From an uncultured Sutterella sp. (GTDB lineage Bacteria > Pseudomonadota > Gammaproteobacteria > Burkholderiales > Burkholderiaceae_F), in assembly GCA_905206365.1 (NCBI GenBank), contig CAJLHF010000002.1, forward strand, positions 62,001-126,000: a stretch of DNA of 64,000 nucleotides, written 5' to 3'. The number at the start of each line of letters is the position of its first letter. Within the stretch, counting starts at the first letter, position 1. The notes under the pieces are model-generated. The model had not been told where the DNA came from. It saw only the letters and a program-made list of their open reading frames with translations, and did no database searches. The position numbers and the translations under genes were made by a program. Of this stretch, positions 17,659 to 26,391 are shown in pieces.

Positions 17659-18540
17659 ATGGATACAAACGAGCAGCGGGCGTGGTTGCGTCTGGCGCGT
17701 GCGCGGCGCTTGAGCGCCGCGGCGGCGGTGCGACTTTTGCGGGATGCGGAGCTGCCCGAAGCGGTTTTCGCGTTGGACTATGCGACCGTAGCCAAGCGGG
17801 AAGGCGCCGAGGTCGCGGACGAAGTGCGCCGTCTCGGGCGGGGCGCTGAAGACGAGAGCGTCGATCGGGCGCTCGCGTGGTTGGAGCGGCACGACGACGC
17901 GTTTCTGTTGCCTTTTACGAGTGTGCTCTATCCTCAGGGGCTGTTACAAAGCGACCGTCCGCCGATCATGCTTTTCGCGCGCGGTAACGCGGGGCTTCTC
18001 GGACGCAAGACCGTGGCCGTGATCGGTTCGGAGCACGTCGATGCCGAAAGTATTGCAACGGGAGTCGAACTCGGGACGGCGCTCGTGCGGCGCAACGTCG
18101 CTTTGCTTGAGCGTACCGCGACGCCGCTCGAATTGAGCGTCGCACGAGCGGCGCCTTCGGGTACGATACTTGTTCTTGCTACCGGACCCGATCGAGTGTA
18201 CCCGGCGATGGCCCTCGATGAGCAACGCTCGGTGCTTGCTTCGGGAGGGTTGTTGCTTGCCGAAGCGTTTCCCGAGGAGGGCGTAACGCCCGAGCGGCTT
18301 GAGCGCCGAGACGCGGTTTACGTCGCGGCGGCCGATGCCGTGCTACTGGTTGCCGCGGAGACGAGTTCGTCCGAAATGCGCCTTGTGCGCACGGCCGGCG
18401 AGATGGGTCGGAGTGTTTTTGCCGTCCCCGGGAGTATTCATTCGCCCTACTCGAAGGGGCCTCATCGGCTGATTCGCAACGGCGCTACACTCGCGGAATC
18501 TGCCGAAGATGTACTCGGCGACCTCAAAAATCTTGCATAA
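17659..18540 (+). CDS. Divergent DprA/Smf-like protein with degraded core motifs
   Basis: A 293-residue protein related to the DNA-processing protein DprA, which loads RecA on single-stranded DNA during transformation. The C-terminal part is diagnostic: GRSVFAVPGSIHSPYSKGPH followed by LIRNGATLAESAEDVL. The middle keeps a Rossmann-like VAVIGS start and the ILVLATGPDRVYP strand. However the SGxARGID motif is replaced by an unrelated segment (LLERTATPLELSVARAA) and the PxRNRIIAGLS segment reads LERRDAVYVAAADAV. The C-terminal winged-helix domain is also missing. It may be non-functional in transformation or repurposed. The reading frame is intact. ATG at 17659 with a weak GAGG; divergent from def. 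Confidence 0.72.
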   Translation: MDTNEQRAWLRLARARRLSAAAAVRLLRDAELPEAVFALDYATVAKREGAEVADEVRRLGRGAEDESVDRALAWLERHDDAFLLPFTSVLYPQGLLQSDRPPIMLFARGNAGLLGRKTVAVIGSEHVDAESIATGVELGTALVRRNVALLERTATPLELSVARAAPSGTILVLATGPDRVYPAMALDEQRSVLASGGLLLAEAFPEEGVTPERLERRDAVYVAAADAVLLVAAETSSSEMRLVRTAGEMGRSVFAVPGSIHSPYSKGPHRLIRNGATLAESAEDVLGDLKNLA

Positions 18541-18619
18541 TGCGGCCTTCGCCGATCTTGGTTCCCGTCTACGCTGGTGTACAGGGCGACGAACACTTCC
18601 ATTTCCGACTTGGATCATC

Positions 18620-21271
18620 ATGGGCCAAACACTGGTTATTGCCGAAAAACCCTCGGTTGCGAGCGATATCGCAAAAGCGCTCGGCGGTTTTAAGAAAGAC
18701 GGAGATTTTTGGGTGAGCGATACCATGCTCATCGGATCGGCCGTCGGTCATCTCCTGGAGCTCGCCGCTCCCGAAGAGTACGACGTCAAGCGCGGCCGCT
18801 GGTCGTTCGCCAATCTTCCGGTTATTCCGCCGCATTTCGACCTGCGACCGATCAAAAAGTCGGTGACGAAATTCGAGACGTTGGCGCGAAAGATGCGTAG
18901 CCGCGCCGTCACCGACATCATCAACGCATGCGACGCGGGACGTGAAGGCGAACTGATCTTCCGTTACATCATGCAGGCCGCGAGCTGCAAGAAGCCCGTG
19001 CGTCGTCTGTGGTTGCAGTCGATGACGGCCGCGGCGATTCGCAAGGCCTTTGAGACGCTTCGTACCGACGAAGAGATGAAGCCTCTTGAAGCAGCCGCCC
19101 GTAGCCGCTCGGAGGCGGACTGGCTGGTTGGCATCAACGGCACGCGTGCGCTTACCGCGTTCAATTCCAAGGACGGCGGCTTTTTCCTGACGACGGTCGG
19201 GCGCGTGCAAACACCGACACTCGCGATCGTCGTCGCGCGCGAAGAGGAAATCCATCACTTCGTCTCAAAGCCCTACTGGACCGTCAAGGCGGTCTTCGGT
19301 GCCGCGGCGGGCGAGTACGAAAGTCTCTGGCAGGACGCCAAGTTCGTCAAAACAAAGGGTCAGGCGCCGGAACTCAAAGCTGAACGCCTCTGGAGCGAAG
19401 CCGAAGCGCTTCGCATCGTCGAACGCTGCCGCGGGCAGTCGGGGATCGTGACGGAAACGAAAAAGCGCTCGACCTCAATGTCGCCCGCGCTCTTTGATCT
19501 GACGAGCTTGCAACGCGAAGCGAACAGTAGTTTCGGCTTCCCCGCCCGAATGACGCTTGCGATCGCGCAGCGCCTCTATGAACGCCACAAGGTGCTTACC
19601 TATCCGCGTACAGACGCCCGCGCGCTGCCCGAAGACTATATCCCGACCGTGTATGAGACGCTCGAACACCTCAAGCGCCTGAGCGACTATGCGAAGTTCG
19701 CGGGCACGATCGTGACGAATCGCTGGGTGAAGCAGGACAAGCGCGTCTTCGATAACACGAAGATCAGCGACCACTTCGCCATCATTCCTACCGGGGAGCT
19801 TCCTAAGGAACTTGACGAAACCGAACAGAAGATCTACGACCTCGTCGTGCGGCGTTTCATCTCGGTCTTTTATCCTGCGGCGGAATTTGACGTGACAACG
19901 CGTACGACGACCGTCGGCGAAGACCGCTTCGTGACCGAGGGGAAAGTACTCGTGACGCCGGGCTGGATGGAGGTCGCCGGTCGTGGCGGCAAGACGCAGA
20001 GCGACCTCTGTCCGGTGACGGACGGCGAGAGCGTGCGCACAACCGACATCAATGCCAAGCAGGACGCGACCCGTCCGCCCGCTCGTTACACCGACGCGAC
20101 GCTTCTCTCCGCAATGGAAGCCGCGGGCAAGAAGCTCGAGACGGGCGAATTGCGCAACGCGATGGCCGAAAAGGGTCTCGGTACCCCGGCTACGCGTGCT
20201 CAGACGATCGAAGGTCTGATCGAGCAGAAGTATTTGCGTCGCGACGGACGTGACCTTATCCCCAATGCGAAAGCCTTCCAGCTGATGCAGCTCGTGCGCG
20301 GACTGCACATCGACGAACTCACGCAACCCAAGCTTACGGCCGAATGGGAACGCAAGCTCGCTCAGATCGAAAGCGGCGTCGTGTCGCGCGACGATTTCAT
20401 GGATGAAATTCGTCGTATGACGGAAACGATCGTTTCCGCGGCCAAGCAGTACGAGGGCGACAGCGTTCCGATCGTCAACCCGATTCACTTCCGCAATCGC
20501 TGCCCGGCCTGCGGCGGCGAGATCGTAGAAAACTACAAGCGCTTCGCGTGTACGGGCGAGGGGTGCGGCTTTTCGCTGCCCAAGCACCCGTCGGGTCGGG
20601 CGTTCGAGCCCGAAGAGGTTGAAGAGCTTCTCGCCACGCACCACGTCGGTCCGCTTTCAGGTTTCATCAGCAAGCGGGGTTTCCCCTTTGAGGGCGAGGT
20701 GATTTTGGCCAAGGATCCGGAAACAGGCGAATGGGGTATGCGCTTCGATTTCGAGGATCGCCCCGAAGTAACCGAAGAGGAAATCGCCGCCGCGCCGCAG
20801 ATCGCTACCTGTCCGCTTTGCCAAGGTCGCGTCATCGAGTTCGGCGACTACTATGTGTGCGAACACGCGCTCGCCGGAGATAAAAAACGTTGCGTGATGC
20901 GCTCCGGCAAGGTCATTTTGCAGCGTCCGATTTCGTGCGCCGAAATCGTCGCGCTCTGCGAAACCAAGCGTACGCCGTTGCTCGAAGGGTTCGTGTCGAA
21001 GCGCACCAACCGCCCCTTCAGCGCGTATCTCGTCCTCGACAAGACGAAGGGCGTGATGTTCGAATTCGAAAAGCGCGAGAAAACGTCGAAGACCGCCAAG
21101 AGCGCCGATGGCGAAGCGGTGACGGAAAATGAGGCGTCGGAAGAGGTCTCCAAGACGACGGCGAAGCGCACCAAGGCTTCGGGAACGACGAAAACCGAGA
21201 CGAAAAAGACAGCGACGCGTACCCGCAAGACGGCGACCGCGAAGAAAAAAGCCGAGCCGACTGAAGCCTGA
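18620..21271 (+). CDS. topB: DNA topoisomerase III (type IA)
   Basis: Relaxes and decatenates DNA through a 5'-phosphotyrosine intermediate. The 883-residue protein starts with the Toprim fold (VIAEKPSVASDIAKALGG), carries DAGREGELIFR, and has the active-site tyrosine at residue 328 (TYPRTDARALP), the same number as in E. coli TopB. C-terminal zinc-ribbon cysteines are visible in RCPACGG and TCPLCQGR. It is about 230 residues longer than the E. coli enzyme because of these zinc ribbons and a final lysine/threonine/alanine-rich tail of about 55 residues. ATG at 18620, 79 bases after the dprA-like gene. A strong bidirectional terminator follows. Confidence 0.95.
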   Translation: MGQTLVIAEKPSVASDIAKALGGFKKDGDFWVSDTMLIGSAVGHLLELAAPEEYDVKRGRWSFANLPVIPPHFDLRPIKKSVTKFETLARKMRSRAVTDIINACDAGREGELIFRYIMQAASCKKPVRRLWLQSMTAAAIRKAFETLRTDEEMKPLEAAARSRSEADWLVGINGTRALTAFNSKDGGFFLTTVGRVQTPTLAIVVAREEEIHHFVSKPYWTVKAVFGAAAGEYESLWQDAKFVKTKGQAPELKAERLWSEAEALRIVERCRGQSGIVTETKKRSTSMSPALFDLTSLQREANSSFGFPARMTLAIAQRLYERHKVLTYPRTDARALPEDYIPTVYETLEHLKRLSDYAKFAGTIVTNRWVKQDKRVFDNTKISDHFAIIPTGELPKELDETEQKIYDLVVRRFISVFYPAAEFDVTTRTTTVGEDRFVTEGKVLVTPGWMEVAGRGGKTQSDLCPVTDGESVRTTDINAKQDATRPPARYTDATLLSAMEAAGKKLETGELRNAMAEKGLGTPATRAQTIEGLIEQKYLRRDGRDLIPNAKAFQLMQLVRGLHIDELTQPKLTAEWERKLAQIESGVVSRDDFMDEIRRMTETIVSAAKQYEGDSVPIVNPIHFRNRCPACGGEIVENYKRFACTGEGCGFSLPKHPSGRAFEPEEVEELLATHHVGPLSGFISKRGFPFEGEVILAKDPETGEWGMRFDFEDRPEVTEEEIAAAPQIATCPLCQGRVIEFGDYYVCEHALAGDKKRCVMRSGKVILQRPISCAEIVALCETKRTPLLEGFVSKRTNRPFSAYLVLDKTKGVMFEFEKREKTSKTAKSADGEAVTENEASEEVSKTTAKRTKASGTTKTETKKTATRTRKTATAKKKAEPTEA

Positions 21272-21290
21272 GGCGAGGAACGTTCGCATG

Positions 21291-21324
21291 AAAAAAAACC
21301 GGAGCGAAACACTCCGGTTTTTTT
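21291..21324. terminator. Bidirectional terminator between topB and the CorC-like gene
   Basis: ACCGGAG and CTCCGGT form a 7-bp stem with a 7-base loop, flanked by A8 and T7, so both converging genes have a T-run after the hairpin. Confidence 0.92.
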
Positions 21325-21361
21325 GCGGGAAGCGCTCGGGCGCGCACCGTCGAAAGCCTTG

Positions 21362-22687
21362 TCAGAGCGTCGTTTCCGAGGCATCGGACGCGGACGTTTT
21401 ACTTTTCGTGCGGGTGACTAGCACCTGGTCGATCTTGTTGTTGTCGACGTCAAGTACTTCGAACGTGTATTCGCCGCATACCACCTTGTCGGTGCGCTTC
21501 GGAATTTTGCGCAGCATGTACATCATGAAGCCTGCCACCGTTTCATAGGCGGAGTCTTCGGGTAGCTCGTCGATGCCGAGCGCGTGTTCGATATCGTCGA
21601 TGGGCGTGGCGCCGTCGACGAGCCACGTGTCATCGTCGCGCTGAATGATCTGCAACTCGTCGGTCGTCGTCACGAGGTCGCCCATGACGGTCGACATGAC
21701 GTCGTTGATCGTAATGATGCCGACGACGAGCGCATACTCGTTGAGAATGACGGCAAAGTCGGCGTGCGTGCGCTGGAAGACGTCAAGTACCTCGGAGAGC
21801 GTGAGCGAGTCCGGAATGAACTGGCAGGGCTGAACGAGGCCGCCCTCCTGGAAGCAGATCGGCTTTTCGTCAAGCACGAGTCTCAGTAGGTGCTTCGAGT
21901 CGACGAACCCGACGACGTGGTCGAGATCCTTGTCGCAGACAAGGAAGCGGTTGTAGGGAACGGTCGCGATTTTGGCGCGGATGCTCGCTTCGGTTTCGTC
22001 GGTCGTGAAGTAGACGATATTCTCGCGCGGCGTCATGGCCGACGGCACGAGACGGCTTTCAAGTTCAAAGACGTTCTGAATGACGGCTTCTTCCTGCGGG
22101 GCGATGACGCCTGCCGCGGCGCCCGCACCGACGCTCGCGAGAATGTCCTCGGACGTGATCGTTTCTTGACGCTTCGTGGGCAAGCCGAGCGAGCGGATGC
22201 AGGCATCCGAAAGGCGCTCAAGAACGAAAACGATCGGGCGCAACACCTTGATGACGATCCGCATGGGACGCACAACGCGCATGGCGACCACTTCGGGGCG
22301 CGCGATGGCGAGACGCTTGGGTAGCAGGTCTGCAAAGATGACAAAAAGGGTCGTGGCGAGCAGGAAGGAAAGCACGAATCCCACGTGGGGCAGGTTGACG
22401 GCCGGAATGATCGGCTCGAGACACCACATGAAGAAGGGGGAAAACGCTGCATCCCCCACGATACCGCCCAAAAGAGCGATGGCGTTCACCATGACCTGAA
22501 GGGCCGAGAAGAATTGTCCGGGGTGCTCCTGGAGTTCGAGCACCAGATCCGCGCGTCGGTCGCCGTCCTCGGAGAGCGCTTGAAGCCGGGTCTTGGTGGC
22601 CGCGGCGAGCGAGATTTCCGCCGCCGAAAAGAAGGCACTGAGGATGACCAGGCAGAAAAGCGCCATGACCTGAGGGTAGGAAGACAT
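21362..22687 (-). CDS. CNNM/CorC-HlyC family membrane transporter-like protein
   Basis: A 441-residue inner-membrane protein of the hemolysin C/CorC superfamily. An N-terminal DUF21/CNNM domain with about four membrane segments starts at SAFFSAAEISLAA and includes FADLLPKRLAIARPE. A CBS pair follows (about 210-330; MTPRENIVYF, then VVGIITINDVMSTVMGD) and a C-terminal CorC transporter-associated domain (to about 420). Family members are linked to magnesium, cobalt or polyamine efflux; the older name hemolysin is misleading. I cannot pick the substrate. The gene stands alone, divergent from aapJ. A TATGAT at 22729-22724 on the minus strand could be the -10. Confidence 0.88.
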   Translation of the reverse strand: MSSYPQVMALFCLVILSAFFSAAEISLAAATKTRLQALSEDGDRRADLVLELQEHPGQFFSALQVMVNAIALLGGIVGDAAFSPFFMWCLEPIIPAVNLPHVGFVLSFLLATTLFVIFADLLPKRLAIARPEVVAMRVVRPMRIVIKVLRPIVFVLERLSDACIRSLGLPTKRQETITSEDILASVGAGAAAGVIAPQEEAVIQNVFELESRLVPSAMTPRENIVYFTTDETEASIRAKIATVPYNRFLVCDKDLDHVVGFVDSKHLLRLVLDEKPICFQEGGLVQPCQFIPDSLTLSEVLDVFQRTHADFAVILNEYALVVGIITINDVMSTVMGDLVTTTDELQIIQRDDDTWLVDGATPIDDIEHALGIDELPEDSAYETVAGFMMYMLRKIPKRTDKVVCGEYTFEVLDVDNNKIDQVLVTRTKSKTSASDASETTL

Positions 22688-22988
22688 AAAACGACCGTCT
22701 TTTTGTTATGAAGCCGTCAGTTTATCATAGGAAGAGCTAACATGTTGTTTTATGGGTTGTTTTTGCCTTCCGGGGCGGATGTTCCGGAGGTCTCCGGGGT
22801 GCAAAACGTAACATTTTGTCCGACGGTGGCCGCACGAAAGGCGGTACGACGGATCGTCGGGTTACACTCGTGGAACTCCGTCGTTCGCTTGCCGGATGCG
22901 GGGGGCGCGTTCCCCGGATGCTCGGAAATCAGCCGGAGGATGCGGCAGAACACTCACAGGCCAAAACGAAAGAAACAAAGGACACACA
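22688..22988. promoter_or_regulatory. Divergent control region between CorC-like gene and aapJ
   Basis: This 301-base gap holds promoters for both flanking genes. Visible elements are a minus-strand TATGAT (22729-22724) about 37 bases before the CorC-like ATG, and an imperfect inverted repeat CAAAACGT/ACATTTTG at 22802-22818 that could be an operator for aapJ. A short open frame beginning at 22742 has no ribosome site and was not accepted. I see no sigma54 consensus upstream of aapJ. Confidence 0.35.
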
Positions 22989-24008
22989 ATGAACGCGAAG
23001 ATCACCGCCCTGGTTGCGGCTGCCGTATCCACTCTTGCCGCTCCCGCTTTCGCGGGCTCCACGCTTGACGCGATCAAGGCCCGAGGCCACCTGCTCTGCG
23101 GCGTCAATACGGCGGCTCCGGGTTTCTCGAGTGCCGACAGCCAGGGCAACTGGAAGGGTCTTGACGTGAACATCTGCCGGGCCGTTGCGGCTGCCGTTCT
23201 GGGCGATGCGAACAAGGTGAAGTACGTTCCACTCAGCTCGCCGCAACGCTTCACGGCGCTTCAGTCGGGTGAAATCGACATGCTCGCTCGCAACACGACC
23301 TGGAACATGACGCGCGATGCGAGCCAGGGGTCCGTTTTCGTCGCAGTTTCCTACTACGACGGTCAGGGCTTCATGGTCCCGAAGGAGTTGAACATCAAGG
23401 GCGCGAAGGAACTCGACGGTGCCACGATCTGCGTGCAGTCGGGCACCTCGTCCGAAAAGACGCTCTCGGACTACTTCAACTCCCACAAGATGAGCTACAA
23501 GACGGTTGTTTTCGATACGACCGAAGCCACGCAGAGCGCGTTCCTCTCGGGTCGTTGCGACGTCTATACGACGGATATGTCCGACCTCGCGGGCATCCGT
23601 ACGGTCGCGCAGGATCCTTCGAAGTATGAAATCCTCCCGACCATGATCAGCAAGGAACCCCTCGGCCCGGCGGTTCGTCGTGGCGACGACGAATTTTTCC
23701 AGATCGTGCGTTGGTCGTTCGCCGCGTTCCTCGGTGCCGAAGAACTCGGCGTGACGAAGGCCAACGTCGACGAACTGCGCAAGAGTTCCTCGAATCCCGA
23801 CGTGCAACGTCTTCTCGGTACGGGCGAAGACATGGGCCGCATGCTCGGCCTCGACAAGGACTGGTCGTACCGCATCGTCAAGCAGGTCGGCAACTACGGC
23901 GAATCCTGGAACGAGTTCTTCGGTCCGAAGTCGGCGCTCAATCTGCCGCGCGGTCTCAACAAGCTCTGGACGGAAGGCGGCTTGATGTACGCCATGCCGA
24001 TCCGCTGA
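22989..24008 (+). CDS. aapJ: General L-amino acid ABC transporter, binding protein
   Basis: Periplasmic solute-binding protein of family 3. The 339-residue precursor has a clear signal peptide (MNAKITALVAAAVSTLAAPAFA, cleavage after AFA at residue 22). AapJ/BztA-type features are the GVNTAAPGFSSADSQGNWKG start, the GRCDVYTTD segment, and the C-terminal GGLMYAMPIR. The start is set by AAGGA seven bases before ATG 22989. It heads an operon with aapQ and aapM; a hairpin in the 92-base gap to aapQ probably sets the higher level of binding protein. Relatives take up a broad set of L-amino acids; exact specificity is inferred. Confidence 0.93.
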   Translation: MNAKITALVAAAVSTLAAPAFAGSTLDAIKARGHLLCGVNTAAPGFSSADSQGNWKGLDVNICRAVAAAVLGDANKVKYVPLSSPQRFTALQSGEIDMLARNTTWNMTRDASQGSVFVAVSYYDGQGFMVPKELNIKGAKELDGATICVQSGTSSEKTLSDYFNSHKMSYKTVVFDTTEATQSAFLSGRCDVYTTDMSDLAGIRTVAQDPSKYEILPTMISKEPLGPAVRRGDDEFFQIVRWSFAAFLGAEELGVTKANVDELRKSSSNPDVQRLLGTGEDMGRMLGLDKDWSYRIVKQVGNYGESWNEFFGPKSALNLPRGLNKLWTEGGLMYAMPIR

Positions 24009-24046
24009 GCGTGACGGACTGTTGCTGACTCGACTTCTTTGTCCGA

Positions 24047-24077
24047 GAGGCCCCAAGGCGACAGGCCGTGGGGCCTC
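24047..24077 (+). terminator. Intercistronic hairpin between aapJ and aapQ
   Basis: GAGGCCCCA and TGGGGCCTC form a perfect 9-bp stem with a 13-base loop, followed by TTCCTCG, which is not a strong T-run. Such hairpins between binding-protein and permease genes commonly cause partial termination or protect the upstream mRNA. Confidence 0.65.
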
Positions 24078-24100
24078 TTCCTCGTTTCTGAAAAACAATC

Positions 24101-25279
24101 ATGCTATTCCGAGACCGAATGTGGAGCGTGCCGGGCGACGAGGCCTGGAGGCGTCGCGAAAAGACGCGAAAACGCAAGGAGTATACGCTTCAGGCCGTAT
24201 TGGTTCTGTTGCTAGTGTCGGTGTTGGCTTCGCTTTCACTCAACGTGGCGGAAAATCTCGAAGCCAAGAACATCCGTAGCGGTTTTGATTTTCTCTTCGG
24301 CCCCGCGGGCTTTGACATCGGAGAAAAACTCATCGCGTTTCAAAGCTCGGACGCGCTTTGGAAAGCGTTTCTGAACGGCCTCTTCAACACATTGCGGGTG
24401 TCGTGCTGGGCGATTCTCTCGGCGACCGTTCTCGGCGTCGTCGTGGGCGCCATGCGGATCTCCCGTCATCCGATGTTGCGTTTTCTCGGTGCGGCTCATG
24501 TTGAGGCGTACCGTAACGTGCCGTTGCTCGTACTGCTCCTGGCGATCTACCTCGTCGTGACGGAGTTGCTCCCGGGGGTGCGTCAGGCCTGGCACGTCGG
24601 CAACTGGATTTATCTCTCGAAGACGGGCCTTCTCTACGCCGCTCCTCTGATGGGGTTCAAGGCGGTGCTCTGCGGTCTCGGCGTCGGCCTGCTCGGTGCC
24701 TGGGCGGGTTACAAGACGGCTCTGCGGCGAACGACGGGGCTCTTTGCGGGTCTCATCGGCCTGGCGGCCTTTGCCGTTACGTACGCGCTCGTTTGGGTGC
24801 TCTGCGGCGTCGTCGGCGGTTGGGACGTGCCCGTGGCCACGCGCTTTTCCATGCGCGGCGGCTCGCAGCTCACGCCCGAATTTCTGACGATCTGGCTCGG
24901 GCTCACGATGTTCACGTCCGCCGCCATTGCCGAAATCGTTCGTGCGGGCGTGCAGGCGGTGCGTCCCGGGCAGTGGCATGCGGCGTACGCGCTCGGTCTG
25001 ACGCGCGGCCAAACCGTGAGCTACGTGGTGTTCCCGCAGGCCATGCGTCTGGCGATTCCGCCCCTGGCCAGCCAGTACATGAACCTCACGAAAAATTCGT
25101 CTCTGGCGGTCATGGTGGGGTATCCCGACATCGTCAACATCGGCAACACGGCCATCAACGTGAGCGCTCAAGCGCTTGAGGTGATCGCCATCATCATGGC
25201 CGTCTATCTCACGATCAATTTGGTGATCGCGATGATCATGAATGCTGTCAACGCCGTCATCATGAGGGCTCCGCAATGA
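24101..25279 (+). CDS. aapQ: Amino acid ABC transporter permease (AapQ/BztB type)
   Basis: Inner-membrane permease of 392 residues, long for the HisM/GlnP family, as is usual for AapQ. A basic cytoplasmic start (RRREKTRKRKEY) precedes the first helix; a large insertion (about 150-250) carries extra membrane segments. The ATPase-docking EAA loop is visible as AEIVRAGVQAV followed by GLTRGQTVSYVVFPQAMR. Overlaps aapM by four bases (ATGA). Confidence 0.93.
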   Translation: MLFRDRMWSVPGDEAWRRREKTRKRKEYTLQAVLVLLLVSVLASLSLNVAENLEAKNIRSGFDFLFGPAGFDIGEKLIAFQSSDALWKAFLNGLFNTLRVSCWAILSATVLGVVVGAMRISRHPMLRFLGAAHVEAYRNVPLLVLLLAIYLVVTELLPGVRQAWHVGNWIYLSKTGLLYAAPLMGFKAVLCGLGVGLLGAWAGYKTALRRTTGLFAGLIGLAAFAVTYALVWVLCGVVGGWDVPVATRFSMRGGSQLTPEFLTIWLGLTMFTSAAIAEIVRAGVQAVRPGQWHAAYALGLTRGQTVSYVVFPQAMRLAIPPLASQYMNLTKNSSLAVMVGYPDIVNIGNTAINVSAQALEVIAIIMAVYLTINLVIAMIMNAVNAVIMRAPQ

Positions 25280-26382
25280 GTGAGGTTACGCATCTCGAAG
25301 GAACGGGACGAGCCGGCGCTCTCGCCCTTGTTCGCAGTCGTTGGTTTTATTCTCCGCTCGCCTCGCTGTTGACGATCGGCGTGGGTGCCGTCGTCGCGTT
25401 GGTCGTCTGGAAACTCGCGGCCTGGGGGCTCTGGAACGCCGTCTGGACGCCCGATCCGCAAGCCTGCCGAGAGGCTTCCGGCGCATGCTGGGGGTTCGTC
25501 GCCGAGAAGTGGCGCCTGATTCTCTTCGGGCGCTACCCGCACGAATTGCAGTGGCGACCCGCTGCCGCAACGGCAGGCATTGTCGTCATGCTCGTCGTTA
25601 CCGCGATTCCGGCACTCTGGAACCGCCGGGGCGTCGTGTGGCTCCTTCTTGGTTGGGTCGCGGCGTTTTTCGCCTTCTTCGCGCTGATGCTCGGCGGGAT
25701 TTTCGATCTTTCGCCCATCTCCACGGACATGTGGGGCGGGTTGCCCCTTACGGTCGTTCTCACTCTCGTCGGGATGACCGCATCGGCTCCGCTCGGTATT
25801 CTCCTCGCGCTCGGTCGCCGCAGCCGCATGCCGATCGTCTCTGCTCTTTCGACGGGCTACATTGAGCTTGTGCGCGGGGTCCCGCTCATTACGGTCCTCT
25901 TTGTGGCAACCTTCGTATTCCCGTTGGTGATGCCCGCGGATCTCGGCATTCCCGCCTTCTGGCGCGTGGCCGTCGGGATCACGCTCTTTCAGGCGGCCTA
26001 TATGGCGGAAACCGTCCGAGGCGGTCTGCAAACGGTGCCCGCCGGGCAAATGAACGCCGCGGAGTCGCTCGGGCTCACCCGCCGGCAGGCCTATCTCTAC
26101 GTGGTCCTGCCCCAGGCACTCGTGGCCGTCATCCCGGCCTTCGTCAACAGTCTTCTCTCGTGCTTCATGGACACGTCGCTCGTCACCATCGTTTCGATGT
26201 ACGACTTGACGGGTAGTCTGAGGTTGGCGCTCGGGGATGCGATCTGGCGTGCGTTCTTCGTCGAAGGGTACGTTTTTATCGCGCTCATTTACTTTGTCTC
26301 GAGCTTCTTGATCTCGCGTTACAGCCAGTGGCTTGAGGGCTATCTCACAAAATCGAAAACCCGGTCCGGCGTTCCGGGTTGA
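25276..26382 (+). CDS. aapM: Amino acid ABC transporter permease (AapM/BztC type)
   Basis: Second permease subunit, 368 residues, translationally coupled to aapQ. It has about eight membrane segments, with the EAA loop AETVRGGLQTV and GLTRRQAYLYVVLPQAL. The extended N-terminus with its own early membrane segment is typical of AapM. In known aap/bzt operons the ATP-binding gene aapP follows; here the next gene, nine bases on, encodes an SRPBCC protein instead. Confidence 0.93.
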   Translation: MSEVTHLEGTGRAGALALVRSRWFYSPLASLLTIGVGAVVALVVWKLAAWGLWNAVWTPDPQACREASGACWGFVAEKWRLILFGRYPHELQWRPAAATAGIVVMLVVTAIPALWNRRGVVWLLLGWVAAFFAFFALMLGGIFDLSPISTDMWGGLPLTVVLTLVGMTASAPLGILLALGRRSRMPIVSALSTGYIELVRGVPLITVLFVATFVFPLVMPADLGIPAFWRVAVGITLFQAAYMAETVRGGLQTVPAGQMNAAESLGLTRRQAYLYVVLPQALVAVIPAFVNSLLSCFMDTSLVTIVSMYDLTGSLRLALGDAIWRAFFVEGYVFIALIYFVSSFLISRYSQWLEGYLTKSKTRSGVPG

Positions 26383-26391
26383 GGAGGAAAG

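Noticed and set aside
22860..22910. A sigma54 promoter upstream of aapJ
   Set aside because: TGG and TTGC elements are present but the GG-to-GC spacing is wrong for -24/-12.
22742..23068. A 108-codon frame upstream of and overlapping aapJ
   Set aside because: No ribosome site, composition unlike protein, and it overlaps the aapJ signal peptide.
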